Shown here: positions 1 to 4,607 of the stretch, one piece after another
Layout: each line of letters begins with the position of its first letter
Position numbering within the stretch: the stretch's first letter is position 1
DNA from: a virus
DNA length: 21,812 nucleotides
IMG/VR virus record: IMGVR_UViG_3300030047_001058
Span: 1 to 21,812 of that record
Strand: one strand, 5' to 3'
Position numbers and translations under genes: made by a program
Notes under the pieces: generated by a model
What the model was told of the DNA's origin: nothing
The model's database searches: none
Seen by the model: the letters and a program-made list of their open reading frames with translations, nothing else

Positions 1-114
1 AAACAAAAAAATATAGAAGTTTCTGGTAATACCAGACAAGATGCATTATTAAATATTTGTAAACACCCTGATATAAGTCTAGAAATACAAGCCCAAGTAA
101 GGAGGTTATTTTGA
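1..114 (+). CDS. 3' end of an unidentified phage gene (partial)
   Basis: The reading frame is open from base 1 and ends at TGA 112-114, giving the last 37 residues of a protein whose start lies outside the window. The tail includes TRQDALLNICKHPD and ends QVRRLF. I do not recognise the family. The frame is supported by its stop overlapping the start of the next small gene (TTGA, 111-114) and by a strong AGGAGG at about 100-105, inside its last codons, that serves the next gene. Codon use resembles the neighbouring phage genes. Confidence 0.55.
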   Translation, partial: KQKNIEVSGNTRQDALLNICKHPDISLEIQAQVRRLF

Positions 115-278
115 ATAACTACGAAAGAATAAAGAATATGAGCATTGAGGAAATGGCAGAATTCTTAGAAGAGCTTTCGGGCGATAAAAAAATAACCTGT
201 AATTTGTGTAGGACATTTAGAAAATGCCAAGACGGACTGTGTATAACTATAAAACAATATTTAACAGGAGGCAACTAA
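111..278 (+). CDS. small Cys-rich protein, TTG start
   Basis: A 55-residue ORF starts at TTG 111, seven bases or fewer after a near-perfect AAGGAGG Shine-Dalgarno. It overlaps the previous stop by four bases and ends in TAA 276-278, which overlaps the ATG of the next gene (TAATG). This double coupling argues for a real gene despite its size and rare start codon. The N-terminal half is acidic and helical (MSIEEMAEFLEELSG). The second half carries four cysteines, CNLC, then KC and LC, a pattern suited to binding one zinc ion. Small CxxC proteins of this sort are common in early/accessory regions of gut phages; no function is known to me. Confidence 0.6.
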   Translation: MNNYERIKNMSIEEMAEFLEELSGDKKITCNLCRTFRKCQDGLCITIKQYLTGGN

Positions 279-748
279 TGAGTGAAGAAAAAGAATATAA
301 CTGCGAGTTTTTGCAAGGTTCCAAAGTGTGGTGTAGCAAAATCGCAGACTTAGAACAACAACTCCAACAACTCAAAGAGGAAAATAAACGTTTAACAAAA
401 ATATTTGATAAATATAATTCAAAAATAAGAGAATTTGACGAACTTAACAACCTCGCCCAAGAAAACAAACAGATGAGGGAACTTATAAAAGAAAATGCCA
501 CTTGGTGTGATGCTTGCCAAAATAGTGAGCAAAGCGTAGACAATTGTTGTGAATGTTGGGATAAATTAATAGAGAACAACAAACAAGCCCTTAAACCGCA
601 AGAATCCCAACAAAAGACTTTTACGGTTGAGGAAATTAAGAAAATAATAGGAAAACATAGAAAAAATTATTCATCTGTCTATAATGATTTTTTACATAAT
701 GAATTAGATAGTTTACTTGAAGAATTTGAAAAGGCGGTGAGTAGATGA
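278..748 (+). CDS. coiled-coil protein with a Cys cluster, unknown function
   Basis: A 156-residue protein beginning MSEEKEYNCEF. I start it at ATG 278 and not at the upstream in-frame ATG 224, because 278 follows AGGAGGC at 266-272 and overlaps the previous stop. Residues about 20-65 are rich in Leu, Glu, Gln and Lys in a heptad-like pattern (LEQQLQQLKEENKRL), predicting a coiled coil. A CDAC...CCECW cluster around residue 78-95 could bind zinc. The C-terminal third is charged and helical. Its TGA overlaps the ATG of the next gene. A structural adaptor or a DNA-associated accessory protein is possible, but nothing in the sequence decides this. Confidence 0.65.
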   Translation: MSEEKEYNCEFLQGSKVWCSKIADLEQQLQQLKEENKRLTKIFDKYNSKIREFDELNNLAQENKQMRELIKENATWCDACQNSEQSVDNCCECWDKLIENNKQALKPQESQQKTFTVEEIKKIIGKHRKNYSSVYNDFLHNELDSLLEEFEKAVSR

Positions 749-939
749 GTAAAGGCTGGGTTAATAAAATAGGTAATATTAATATTCAAATAGGAATGTA
801 TGAACTTGATTATTTTTGTATAGGTTTTATTTTAAGAATAATACCTAAATCAAAACATTTTATACAGGCACATTTGAAGTTAATATGGTATGAGTTTGAT
901 TTTTATGTATCGAAAACAATAAATGGGGCGGTGGGGTAG
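745..939 (+). CDS. small hypothetical protein rich in aromatic residues
   Basis: A 64-residue ORF beginning MSKGWVNKIGNINIQIG. It starts inside the ATGA overlap with the previous gene, preceded by GGCGGTGA, which matches the anti-Shine-Dalgarno with one mismatch. It alternates short hydrophobic and aromatic stretches (YFCIGFILRII, LIWYEFDFYV) that look like beta strands or a peripheral membrane fold more than a full membrane span. No family is recognised. It ends at TAG 937-939 within a second copy of the junction sequence GGCGGTGxxGTAGATGA, and a one-base slip there would extend it by a further 18 codons (see findings). Confidence 0.5.
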   Translation: MSKGWVNKIGNINIQIGMYELDYFCIGFILRIIPKSKHFIQAHLKLIWYEFDFYVSKTINGAVG

Positions 940-999
940 ATGAAGATAGCATACTTGAATCTATCAAGCAAACAATGGAAAGGGTTAAATAATGGCTAA
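940..999 (+). CDS. very short ORF (19 aa), possibly a frameshifted remnant
   Basis: ATG 940 is preceded by GGCGGTGGGG, the same Shine-Dalgarno context that serves ATG 745, but the frame encodes only MKIAYLNLSSKQWKGLNNG. In another frame the same DNA reads DSILESIKQTMERVK and stops at TAA 990-992, exactly overlapping the ATG of the next gene at 992. That coupling suggests the second frame was once the coding one. No ATG, GTG or TTG opens that frame, so an indel close to the start, or a ribosomal slip from the preceding gene, would be needed. Confidence 0.2.
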   Translation: MKIAYLNLSSKQWKGLNNG

Positions 1000-1165
1000 A
1001 CTGTATGTAAATAATAATGAAATAAATTTTAAGGTGAGATTCAAATCTGACAGTTACAAAAACAAAACAATTACTTATGAAATAAAACCTGATATATCTT
1101 TAAACGGATATGAATTTGAAAAAATTGAAGATTTTATTACCGATTGCATAAACACACTTAATTAA
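992..1165 (+). CDS. small hypothetical protein
   Basis: A 57-residue ORF beginning MAKLYVNNNEINFKVRF and ending INTLN. It starts at the ATG of a TAATG overlap and is preceded by AAAGGGTT at 979-986. The first half alternates hydrophobic and polar residues as beta strands; the second half (FEKIEDFITDCI) reads as an amphipathic helix. This is a plausible compact alpha/beta fold. I do not recognise it. Composition and codon use match the flanking phage genes. Confidence 0.5.
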   Translation: MAKLYVNNNEINFKVRFKSDSYKNKTITYEIKPDISLNGYEFEKIEDFITDCINTLN

Positions 1166-1219
1166 CTAAACAAAGAGGCTATTTCTAAAATGGAAACAAC
1201 CACGGAAGGAGATTAAAAA

Positions 1220-1441
1220 TTGGAATTAACAGCGAGAAAAATATTAGGTTATATAATTGTATCACCGTTTTTGATACTTTTGGGGTCATTAGTATTCCTT
1301 AGTGCGGTTATTATAGGGATTTTAGGACTACCTTTTTACGTTGGAAGTTGCCTAATAAAATCAGAAAGTATTATAGGCCTTTACAAGTTTATTTTACTAG
1401 ATTATGGACTTCTTATTTTTAGAATGTTTGAGGAAGATTAG
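1220..1441 (+). CDS. small two-helix membrane protein, TTG start
   Basis: A 73-residue protein opened by TTG 1220, eight bases after GGAAGGAG (1204-1211), the best ribosome site in this part of the window. Residues about 9-44 form one or two hydrophobic segments (SPFLILLGSLVFLSAVIIG, then LPFYVGSCLI), followed by a second hydrophobic stretch near 56-68. The positive N-terminus (TARK) suggests an N-in topology. It lies in an early/accessory block and not in the lysis cassette, so holin is not the first guess. Membrane-acting phage proteins of this size may block superinfection or alter the host envelope, but that is inference. Confidence 0.6.
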   Translation: MELTARKILGYIIVSPFLILLGSLVFLSAVIIGILGLPFYVGSCLIKSESIIGLYKFILLDYGLLIFRMFEED

Positions 1442-1455
1442 TCAAAGGGAAAATA

Positions 1456-1785
1456 ATGAAAAAATATACAATGAATGATGATTTACAACAATATCCGCGT
1501 TTTTTCTTTGATGAATTAACGCGATCTGTTCTGCCTGAATCAGAAATGGAACAGCGCAATTCTATGATTTTTAGAAATTATCAAAGACATCACTATGTTG
1601 AAAAGACCATGCGAAAAAATAATCCTGAAGAATACAAAAAATTTGAACATTTACAAAAAATGATATTTGTCCCAGCGCAAATGAATTATGATTTAAGTTC
1701 AGGCATGAGCGAAAATAGGTTTTTCCACAAATGGGGAATCAAAAAATACGAGCTTATTTTCAAAAAATACTATTCAATTGAATAG
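1456..1785 (+). CDS. hypothetical protein, basic and aromatic
   Basis: A 109-residue ORF beginning MKKYTMNDDLQQYPRFFFDE, preceded by AAGGGAAA at 1444-1451. It is rich in Lys, Arg, Phe, Tyr and His, with helical stretches (EEYKKFEHLQKMIF) and no membrane segment, zinc motif or recognisable catalytic pattern. The profile would suit a nucleic-acid-associated protein, but this is weak. Its last codons and TAG stop lie within an 18-bp perfect palindrome followed by a T-rich run, so the gene probably ends a transcription unit. Confidence 0.55.
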   Translation: MKKYTMNDDLQQYPRFFFDELTRSVLPESEMEQRNSMIFRNYQRHHYVEKTMRKNNPEEYKKFEHLQKMIFVPAQMNYDLSSGMSENRFFHKWGIKKYELIFKKYYSIE

Positions 1786-1799
1786 TTGTTTTATTTTTC
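1769..1799 (+). terminator. palindromic hairpin with T-rich tail
   Basis: Bases 1769-1786 are a perfect 18-bp palindrome (ACTATTCAATTGAATAGT). As RNA it folds to a 7-bp stem with an AATT loop, followed by TGTTTTATTTTT. It overlaps the stop codon of the preceding gene and lies directly before the structured leader. The stem is AT-rich, so termination would be weak. The symmetry is also that of an operator. Confidence 0.4.
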
Positions 1800-1817
1800 A
1801 AAACAGGTAAGAATGTA

Positions 1818-1939
1818 TATGTCGGGATTGACTAAAGCTCTTGAGTACGTGAGTAAAACACGGAAACCTTTATAGGTAGGGTAAGCCCTTGATGGTAAGA
1901 AGAGAACGACATAAATAGGACGTAATGTCTTTATTTTTT
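1818..1939 (+). ncRNA. candidate structured RNA / cis-regulatory leader
   Basis: This gene-free stretch holds nested complementary segments. P1 pairs TATGTCG 1818-1824 with CGACATA 1907-1913. P2 pairs CTCTT 1838-1842 with AAGAG 1900-1904. Inside are three hairpins: CGTG/CACG (1848-1851, 1859-1862), ACCT/AGGT (1866-1869, 1874-1877) and AGGG/CCCT (1878-1881, 1886-1889). GACAT 1908-1912 can instead pair with ATGTC 1925-1929, just before TTTATTTTTT 1930-1939, giving two mutually exclusive forms. The Shine-Dalgarno of the next gene (1940-1946) follows at once. The layout resembles a riboswitch or attenuator, but I match it to no known class. All pairings were found by eye. Confidence 0.4.
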
Positions 1940-1952
1940 GGAAGGGTTAAAA

Positions 1953-2348
1953 ATGGGTTTTATTAAATGTTGCGGGCATTCTGTGAGTGCCGATATCTTT
2001 ATGTTAGTTCCAGATAAAAATTCAAGTTGGGCGATATTAAAAGATATGAAAGATGTTTGCCCTCATTGTCATAATTATAAAATTCAAATTGACAAAATTG
2101 ACAATACAGGAGTATTCCAATCCATTGTTTATGAAAATGAAAAAGCTTATGCGATGCGCAAAAAATTAATAGAATCTAAATCAATTGCGTTCCCTATAAT
2201 TCAAAAAGATAGTGTCGTTGGCTCTGCTTTTTATCTAAATTATTCAGAGTATGGCAAAAAGAAAAAATGCTATTCAAATCTTTCTACACTAAAAATGGGA
2301 TTATTTGACAACTCTGAATATGTAAGAAGAGACCTAGTAGCCGTATGA
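1953..2348 (+). CDS. small protein with CxxH/CxxC zinc-binding motif
   Basis: A 131-residue protein starting at ATG 1953 (MGFIKCCGHSVSADIF). An in-frame TTG at 1938 was rejected because the Shine-Dalgarno GGAAGGG (1940-1946) would lie inside the gene. CCGH at residues 6-9 and CPHC near residue 37-40 form a split zinc-ribbon-like site. The rest is charged, with no further motif recognised. It directly follows the candidate structured leader, so it is the first gene that leader could control, and its TGA overlaps the ATG of the NinB-like gene. The coupling suggests a shared role in recombination or DNA handling, which is inference from context. Confidence 0.6.
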   Translation: MGFIKCCGHSVSADIFMLVPDKNSSWAILKDMKDVCPHCHNYKIQIDKIDNTGVFQSIVYENEKAYAMRKKLIESKSIAFPIIQKDSVVGSAFYLNYSEYGKKKKCYSNLSTLKMGLFDNSEYVRRDLVAV

Positions 2349-3067
2349 ATTTTGTCTGTTCTAACCGAGAATATTTATCAAACATTCTCGATGATATTAA
2401 AAATAATTATGAAACAGGGTCTATCGTTAATATTTCATACGATATTATAAAACAACAAAAGACCTATGATCAGATAAAATATATTTTTGGCGGATTAATA
2501 AAAAGCTTAAGAAAATTCTTTAACGAACTCGGCTATGAATATGATTCAATAATGATTAAAGATTGGCTTTATTGTGCATGTAAGGTTTTCAAGGTTGAAT
2601 ATATGCCAAATGGTTTGCCATTTATAACTGGCAATACCTTATCAGAAATGACAAAACGTGAGGCGTCAAAGTTCATTCAAGATGTAATTTTTTACATTGA
2701 TAACTCTACAATATTAAAAGATTTTATATTACCGCCTGATATGCGCTATTGTTGGACACATAATGTAACAAATGAAGTAATAGCGCATATCAAACAAGAA
2801 AAAATAAACAACTTTGATAGTTACTATTTGAGACATCAAAGTAAACTAACTTGCATAAAGTGTGGCGCAAAGGGTGGAATGGTTTACCATTTAAAGCGCA
2901 CAGACAACAAGGATTATTTAACGATTCCTCTGTGTGGTAATTGCTATAATAAAGTAAATACACACGGTGAATCATACCTAACAAAAGATATTAAGGCCGT
3001 ATTAAATGGCTTATCAATAGATGATTTTTGCTTATCAGCATATCATTATTGGAAAAAACATTATTAA
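2345..3067 (+). CDS. NinB-like recombination protein fused to HNH/DUF968-like zinc domain
   Basis: A 240-residue protein. Residues about 25-125 resemble the NinB family of lambda-like recombination proteins: a QQKTYDQIKYIFGGLI helix, a DWLY segment and TKREASKFIQDVIFYID near the end of the domain. Residues about 168-210 carry CIKC (C170, C173), H182, CGNC (C197, C200) and H207, the spacing of the zinc-binding HNH-like domain in DUF968/YbcO-type phage nucleases. In lambda the corresponding nin-region genes are separate; here they appear fused. The expected role is binding of single-stranded or branched DNA plus cleavage during recombination or replication. The usual HH pair is only YH, so nuclease activity is uncertain. 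A 14-bp inverted repeat lies in the linker. Confidence 0.6.
   Translation: MNFVCSNREYLSNILDDIKNNYETGSIVNISYDIIKQQKTYDQIKYIFGGLIKSLRKFFNELGYEYDSIMIKDWLYCACKVFKVEYMPNGLPFITGNTLSEMTKREASKFIQDVIFYIDNSTILKDFILPPDMRYCWTHNVTNEVIAHIKQEKINNFDSYYLRHQSKLTCIKCGAKGGMVYHLKRTDNKDYLTIPLCGNCYNKVNTHGESYLTKDIKAVLNGLSIDDFCLSAYHYWKKHY
2737..2792. repeat. 14-bp perfect inverted repeat inside the NinB-like gene
   Basis: TGATATGCGCTATT (2737-2750) and AATAGCGCATATCA (2779-2792) are exact reverse complements separated by 28 bases. Three more positions inward can pair (two as G-T). It is located in the linker between the two predicted domains. It could form a strong hairpin in the mRNA or a cruciform, or bind a dimeric protein. 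Confidence 0.6.
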
Positions 3068-3071
3068 ATTT

Positions 3072-3099
3072 TTGTACATCCTTAGTCTATATTTACTAT
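3072..3099 (+). promoter_or_regulatory. possible sigma70-type promoter before the late genes
   Basis: TTGTAC (3072-3077), 16 bases, then TACTAT (3094-3099) gives a moderate -35/-10 pair. It is the only reasonable one I see in the gap between the recombination and morphogenesis genes. It lies about 30 bases before a strong terminator, so any transcript would stop early unless antitermination occurs. AT-rich DNA yields such matches by chance. Confidence 0.25.
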
Positions 3100-3129
3100 T
3101 ATGTTTCGGCTTTGTAATAGTTGTATTTT

Positions 3130-3158
3130 AGCTCCGAGAAATCGGGGCTTTATTTTTA
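3130..3158 (+). terminator. strong rho-independent terminator
   Basis: AGCTCCGA (3130-3137) pairs with TCGGGGCT (3142-3149) as an 8-bp stem with one G-T pair, closed by a GAAA tetraloop and followed by TTATTTTT. This is the most convincing terminator in the window. It separates the early/recombination genes from the packaging and structural genes. An ORF beginning at 3121 would span it; I start that gene downstream at 3253. Confidence 0.85.
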
Positions 3159-3188
3159 TATAAAACCTCCTTTTAATCAAAACTTTGA

Positions 3189-3216
3189 TGAGTGTTTGTC
3201 TTTTGATAAGCACTCA
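3189..3216. repeat. 12-bp hairpin / dyad upstream of the late genes
   Basis: TGAGTGTTTGTC (3189-3200) and GATAAGCACTCA (3205-3216) pair along 12 bases, two of them G-T, around a TTTT loop. No T-run follows on the + strand, so it is a poor forward terminator. The position, between the terminator and the first late gene, suits an operator, an mRNA-stabilising or processing hairpin, or an antitermination element. Confidence 0.5.
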
Positions 3217-3252
3217 CAGGGTTATAAAAGGGGTATCAATAGGGGGATAAAA

Positions 3253-3402
3253 ATGTGGGAATTAATTAAGAAAATCTTTTGTATACATAAATATGTGGGT
3301 TATTGGAATATTTCAGGTATTGGCGGTGGAGAAGTCTACATGTATTGCGAAAAATGTGGGCATCCGAAACGTATTATATATAGACATAATGTAGTTCATT
3401 AA
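3253..3402 (+). CDS. small zinc-ribbon-like protein
   Basis: A 49-residue protein starting MWELIKKIFCIHKYVGYW. I use ATG 3253, which follows AGGGGGAT (3241-3248); the longer frame from 3121 would run through the terminator and the hairpin. It has a CIH motif at residues 10-12 and CEKCGH at about 35-40, a common arrangement in short phage proteins with a rubredoxin-like zinc knuckle. It probably binds one zinc ion. Its function is unknown. It is the first gene after the control region and lies a few bases before the next ORF. Confidence 0.6.
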   Translation: MWELIKKIFCIHKYVGYWNISGIGGGEVYMYCEKCGHPKRIIYRHNVVH

Positions 3403-3420
3403 TTAAAGATAGGGCGATAA

Positions 3421-3723
3421 ATGGCACAAATAAATATAAATGTTAGAGAAGTAATAGATAAGGCGTTAGAAAAGTTATTTAATGAAGGCTTTACGATGTA
3501 TATATGCTTTCAAGCTGAAAACAATTGTATCTTAGGTGTTGCAAGTTCAGAAGAAAGAGCAAAAAAAATATGTTCACAAAGTGGTGATAGTTATTTCCCT
3601 ATAATTATCAATAAAGATTATGGTAGAGAAGTTATATCTAGCAATGACATTGCTGTGTATAATATTGATGGTGTTTTCATTCAAGGTTATACAAATGTAA
3701 TGAAGATGACCAACAATGGCTAG
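3421..3723 (+). CDS. hypothetical protein upstream of the HNH gene
   Basis: A 100-residue protein beginning MAQININVREVIDKALEKLF, with AGGGCG (3411-3416) as a weak ribosome site. It opens with a strand and an amphipathic helix, then a strand pattern (TMYICFQAENNCILGVAS), a short charged helix (EERAKKICSQ) and further strands. This reads as a compact alpha/beta fold. I recognise no family. Its TAG overlaps the start of the HNH gene by eight bases, so the two are probably translated together, and a supporting role in packaging is possible. Confidence 0.5.
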   Translation: MAQININVREVIDKALEKLFNEGFTMYICFQAENNCILGVASSEERAKKICSQSGDSYFPIIINKDYGREVISSNDIAVYNIDGVFIQGYTNVMKMTNNG

Positions 3724-4039
3724 AGAGTTCGCTAAGAATTTTTATAACTCAAAAATTTGGCGCGATACACAAAAGCTTTATAAACAAAGTAAGTTCGGAG
3801 TATGTGAACGGTGCGGACGTCCTCATATAGAAATGATTGTCCATCACAAGGTATACTTAACACCTGAAAATATAATAGACCCAGACATCGCATTGAACTT
3901 TGATAACCTTGAACTGCTTTGTATTGTCTGCCATAACAAAGAACACTTTCAAAAGTACTCACCAGTGCGTGAGGACGTTGTATTTAATGAGCAAGGCGAA
4001 CTTGTAAAGAAGAATATTAACAATGATACCCCCCTATAA
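3716..4039 (+). CDS. HNH endonuclease, packaging-associated
   Basis: A 107-residue protein with a full HNH zinc-finger nuclease signature: CERC (C30, C33), VHH (H43, H44), N64 in FDNLELLC, CIVCH (C69, C72, H73) and H77. The ββα-metal fold cuts DNA; the zinc cysteines hold the fold, and the His/Asn residues bind the catalytic metal. A small HNH gene directly before terS-terL is the usual layout in many cos-packaging phages, where the HNH protein works with the large terminase in cutting concatemers. It starts at ATG 3716, overlapping the previous stop. A homing endonuclease is the alternative, but the location makes the packaging role more likely. Confidence 0.85.
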   Translation: MAREFAKNFYNSKIWRDTQKLYKQSKFGVCERCGRPHIEMIVHHKVYLTPENIIDPDIALNFDNLELLCIVCHNKEHFQKYSPVREDVVFNEQGELVKKNINNDTPL

Positions 4040-4115
4040 AGCATTAAAAACCGCATTTTCTAAACACCGTATGCCAAGACAGGAAAAATGTATAAGTCTT
4101 GCGCGAGGGGGGTGT
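4026..4115. other. GC-rich inverted repeat before terS, cos candidate
   Basis: ACCCCCCT (4028-4035, at the end of the HNH gene) and AGGGGGGT (4106-4113) are exact reverse complements, extending to 10 pairs with one G-T. Between them CAAGAC (4075-4080) and GTCTTG (4096-4101) form an inner stem. GCGCGAGGGGGGTGTGG (4101-4117) is a striking GC-rich island in AT-rich DNA. In phages with HNH-TerS-TerL packaging, the cohesive-end site often lies in this gap. No physical end is visible in the sequence, so this is inference. Confidence 0.35.
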
Positions 4116-4145
4116 GGTATTTTTAAAAAAGGTTAGAAAACAGAT

Positions 4146-4598
4146 ATGGCAAGCAAAACAGCTAAAAAAACTACAAAAACGAAGAAAACCGCAGAGAAAA
4201 TTGATATAACGTTTGGAAATGAAGACGATTCAAATGGAACATCTTTTTATTCAAAAGAAAAAAAACAAACTTTTATTGCAAATGAAAAAACGCGGCTCAC
4301 TAAAATTTTTAAAGATATTTCGGCAGATAAAAAGAAATTAATTAATTCTTTAATCGATGAATTAGCCTTCATGTTTGCAACGTTAAAAGACTTAAAAGAA
4401 CTGATTAAACGTGATGGAGCTGTAGAATCTTATAAGAATGGGGCAAACCAATACGGCAAGAAGAAAAGCGCGGCGGTTGAAGTTTACAACACTATGGTAA
4501 AAAATTATGCCTCAATAAATAAACAGTTAGTTGATTTATTGCCAAAGAGTGAGACGCCTATTGATGATGGAATGGACGACTTTTTGAATCAAAGATAA
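4146..4598 (+). CDS. terS: terminase small subunit (P27-like)
   Basis: A 150-residue protein. It opens with a very basic, low-complexity tail (KTAKKTTKTKKTAEK), suited to non-specific DNA contact, followed by a helical core with DELAFMFATLKDLKELIKRDG and KKSAAVEVYNTMVKNYASIN, close to the P27-type small terminases found before Terminase_1 large subunits. The small subunit recognises the viral packaging site and loads the large subunit on DNA. The C-terminus is acidic (DDGMDDFLNQR), as often seen where it contacts the large subunit. The assignment rests on location, size and the core pattern. It ends nine bases before terL. Confidence 0.8.
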   Translation: MASKTAKKTTKTKKTAEKIDITFGNEDDSNGTSFYSKEKKQTFIANEKTRLTKIFKDISADKKKLINSLIDELAFMFATLKDLKELIKRDGAVESYKNGANQYGKKKSAAVEVYNTMVKNYASINKQLVDLLPKSETPIDDGMDDFLNQR

Positions 4599-4607
4599 GA
4601 ATAAAAT

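Noticed and set aside
1837-1890. Hammerhead-like ribozyme: a stem followed by GAAA and a second hairpin (1848-1877)
   Set aside because: The GAAA after the first stem and the closing hairpin fit, but the invariant CUGANGA core is absent (UUGAGUA instead) and stem I would be very weak. Self-cleavage is not supported.
1818-1913. tRNA-like gene because of the 7-bp outer stem and inner hairpins
   Set aside because: There is no T-arm with a TTC motif next to the acceptor strand, no recognisable anticodon arm and no CCA end.
3203-3235. Promoter with TTGATA and TATAAA before the late genes
   Set aside because: The spacing is only 14 bases, too short for a normal sigma70 promoter.
3121-3252. Upstream extension of the zinc-ribbon peptide to 3121
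   Set aside because: It would translate through the strong terminator and the 12-bp hairpin. ATG 3253 has a good AGGGGGAT site.
4023-4136. 37-codon ORF overlapping the end of the HNH gene (begins MIPPYKALK, ends GIFKKG)
   Set aside because: No ribosome site, overlaps the GC-rich inverted repeat, and its residues are dictated by the C and G runs. More likely non-coding packaging DNA.
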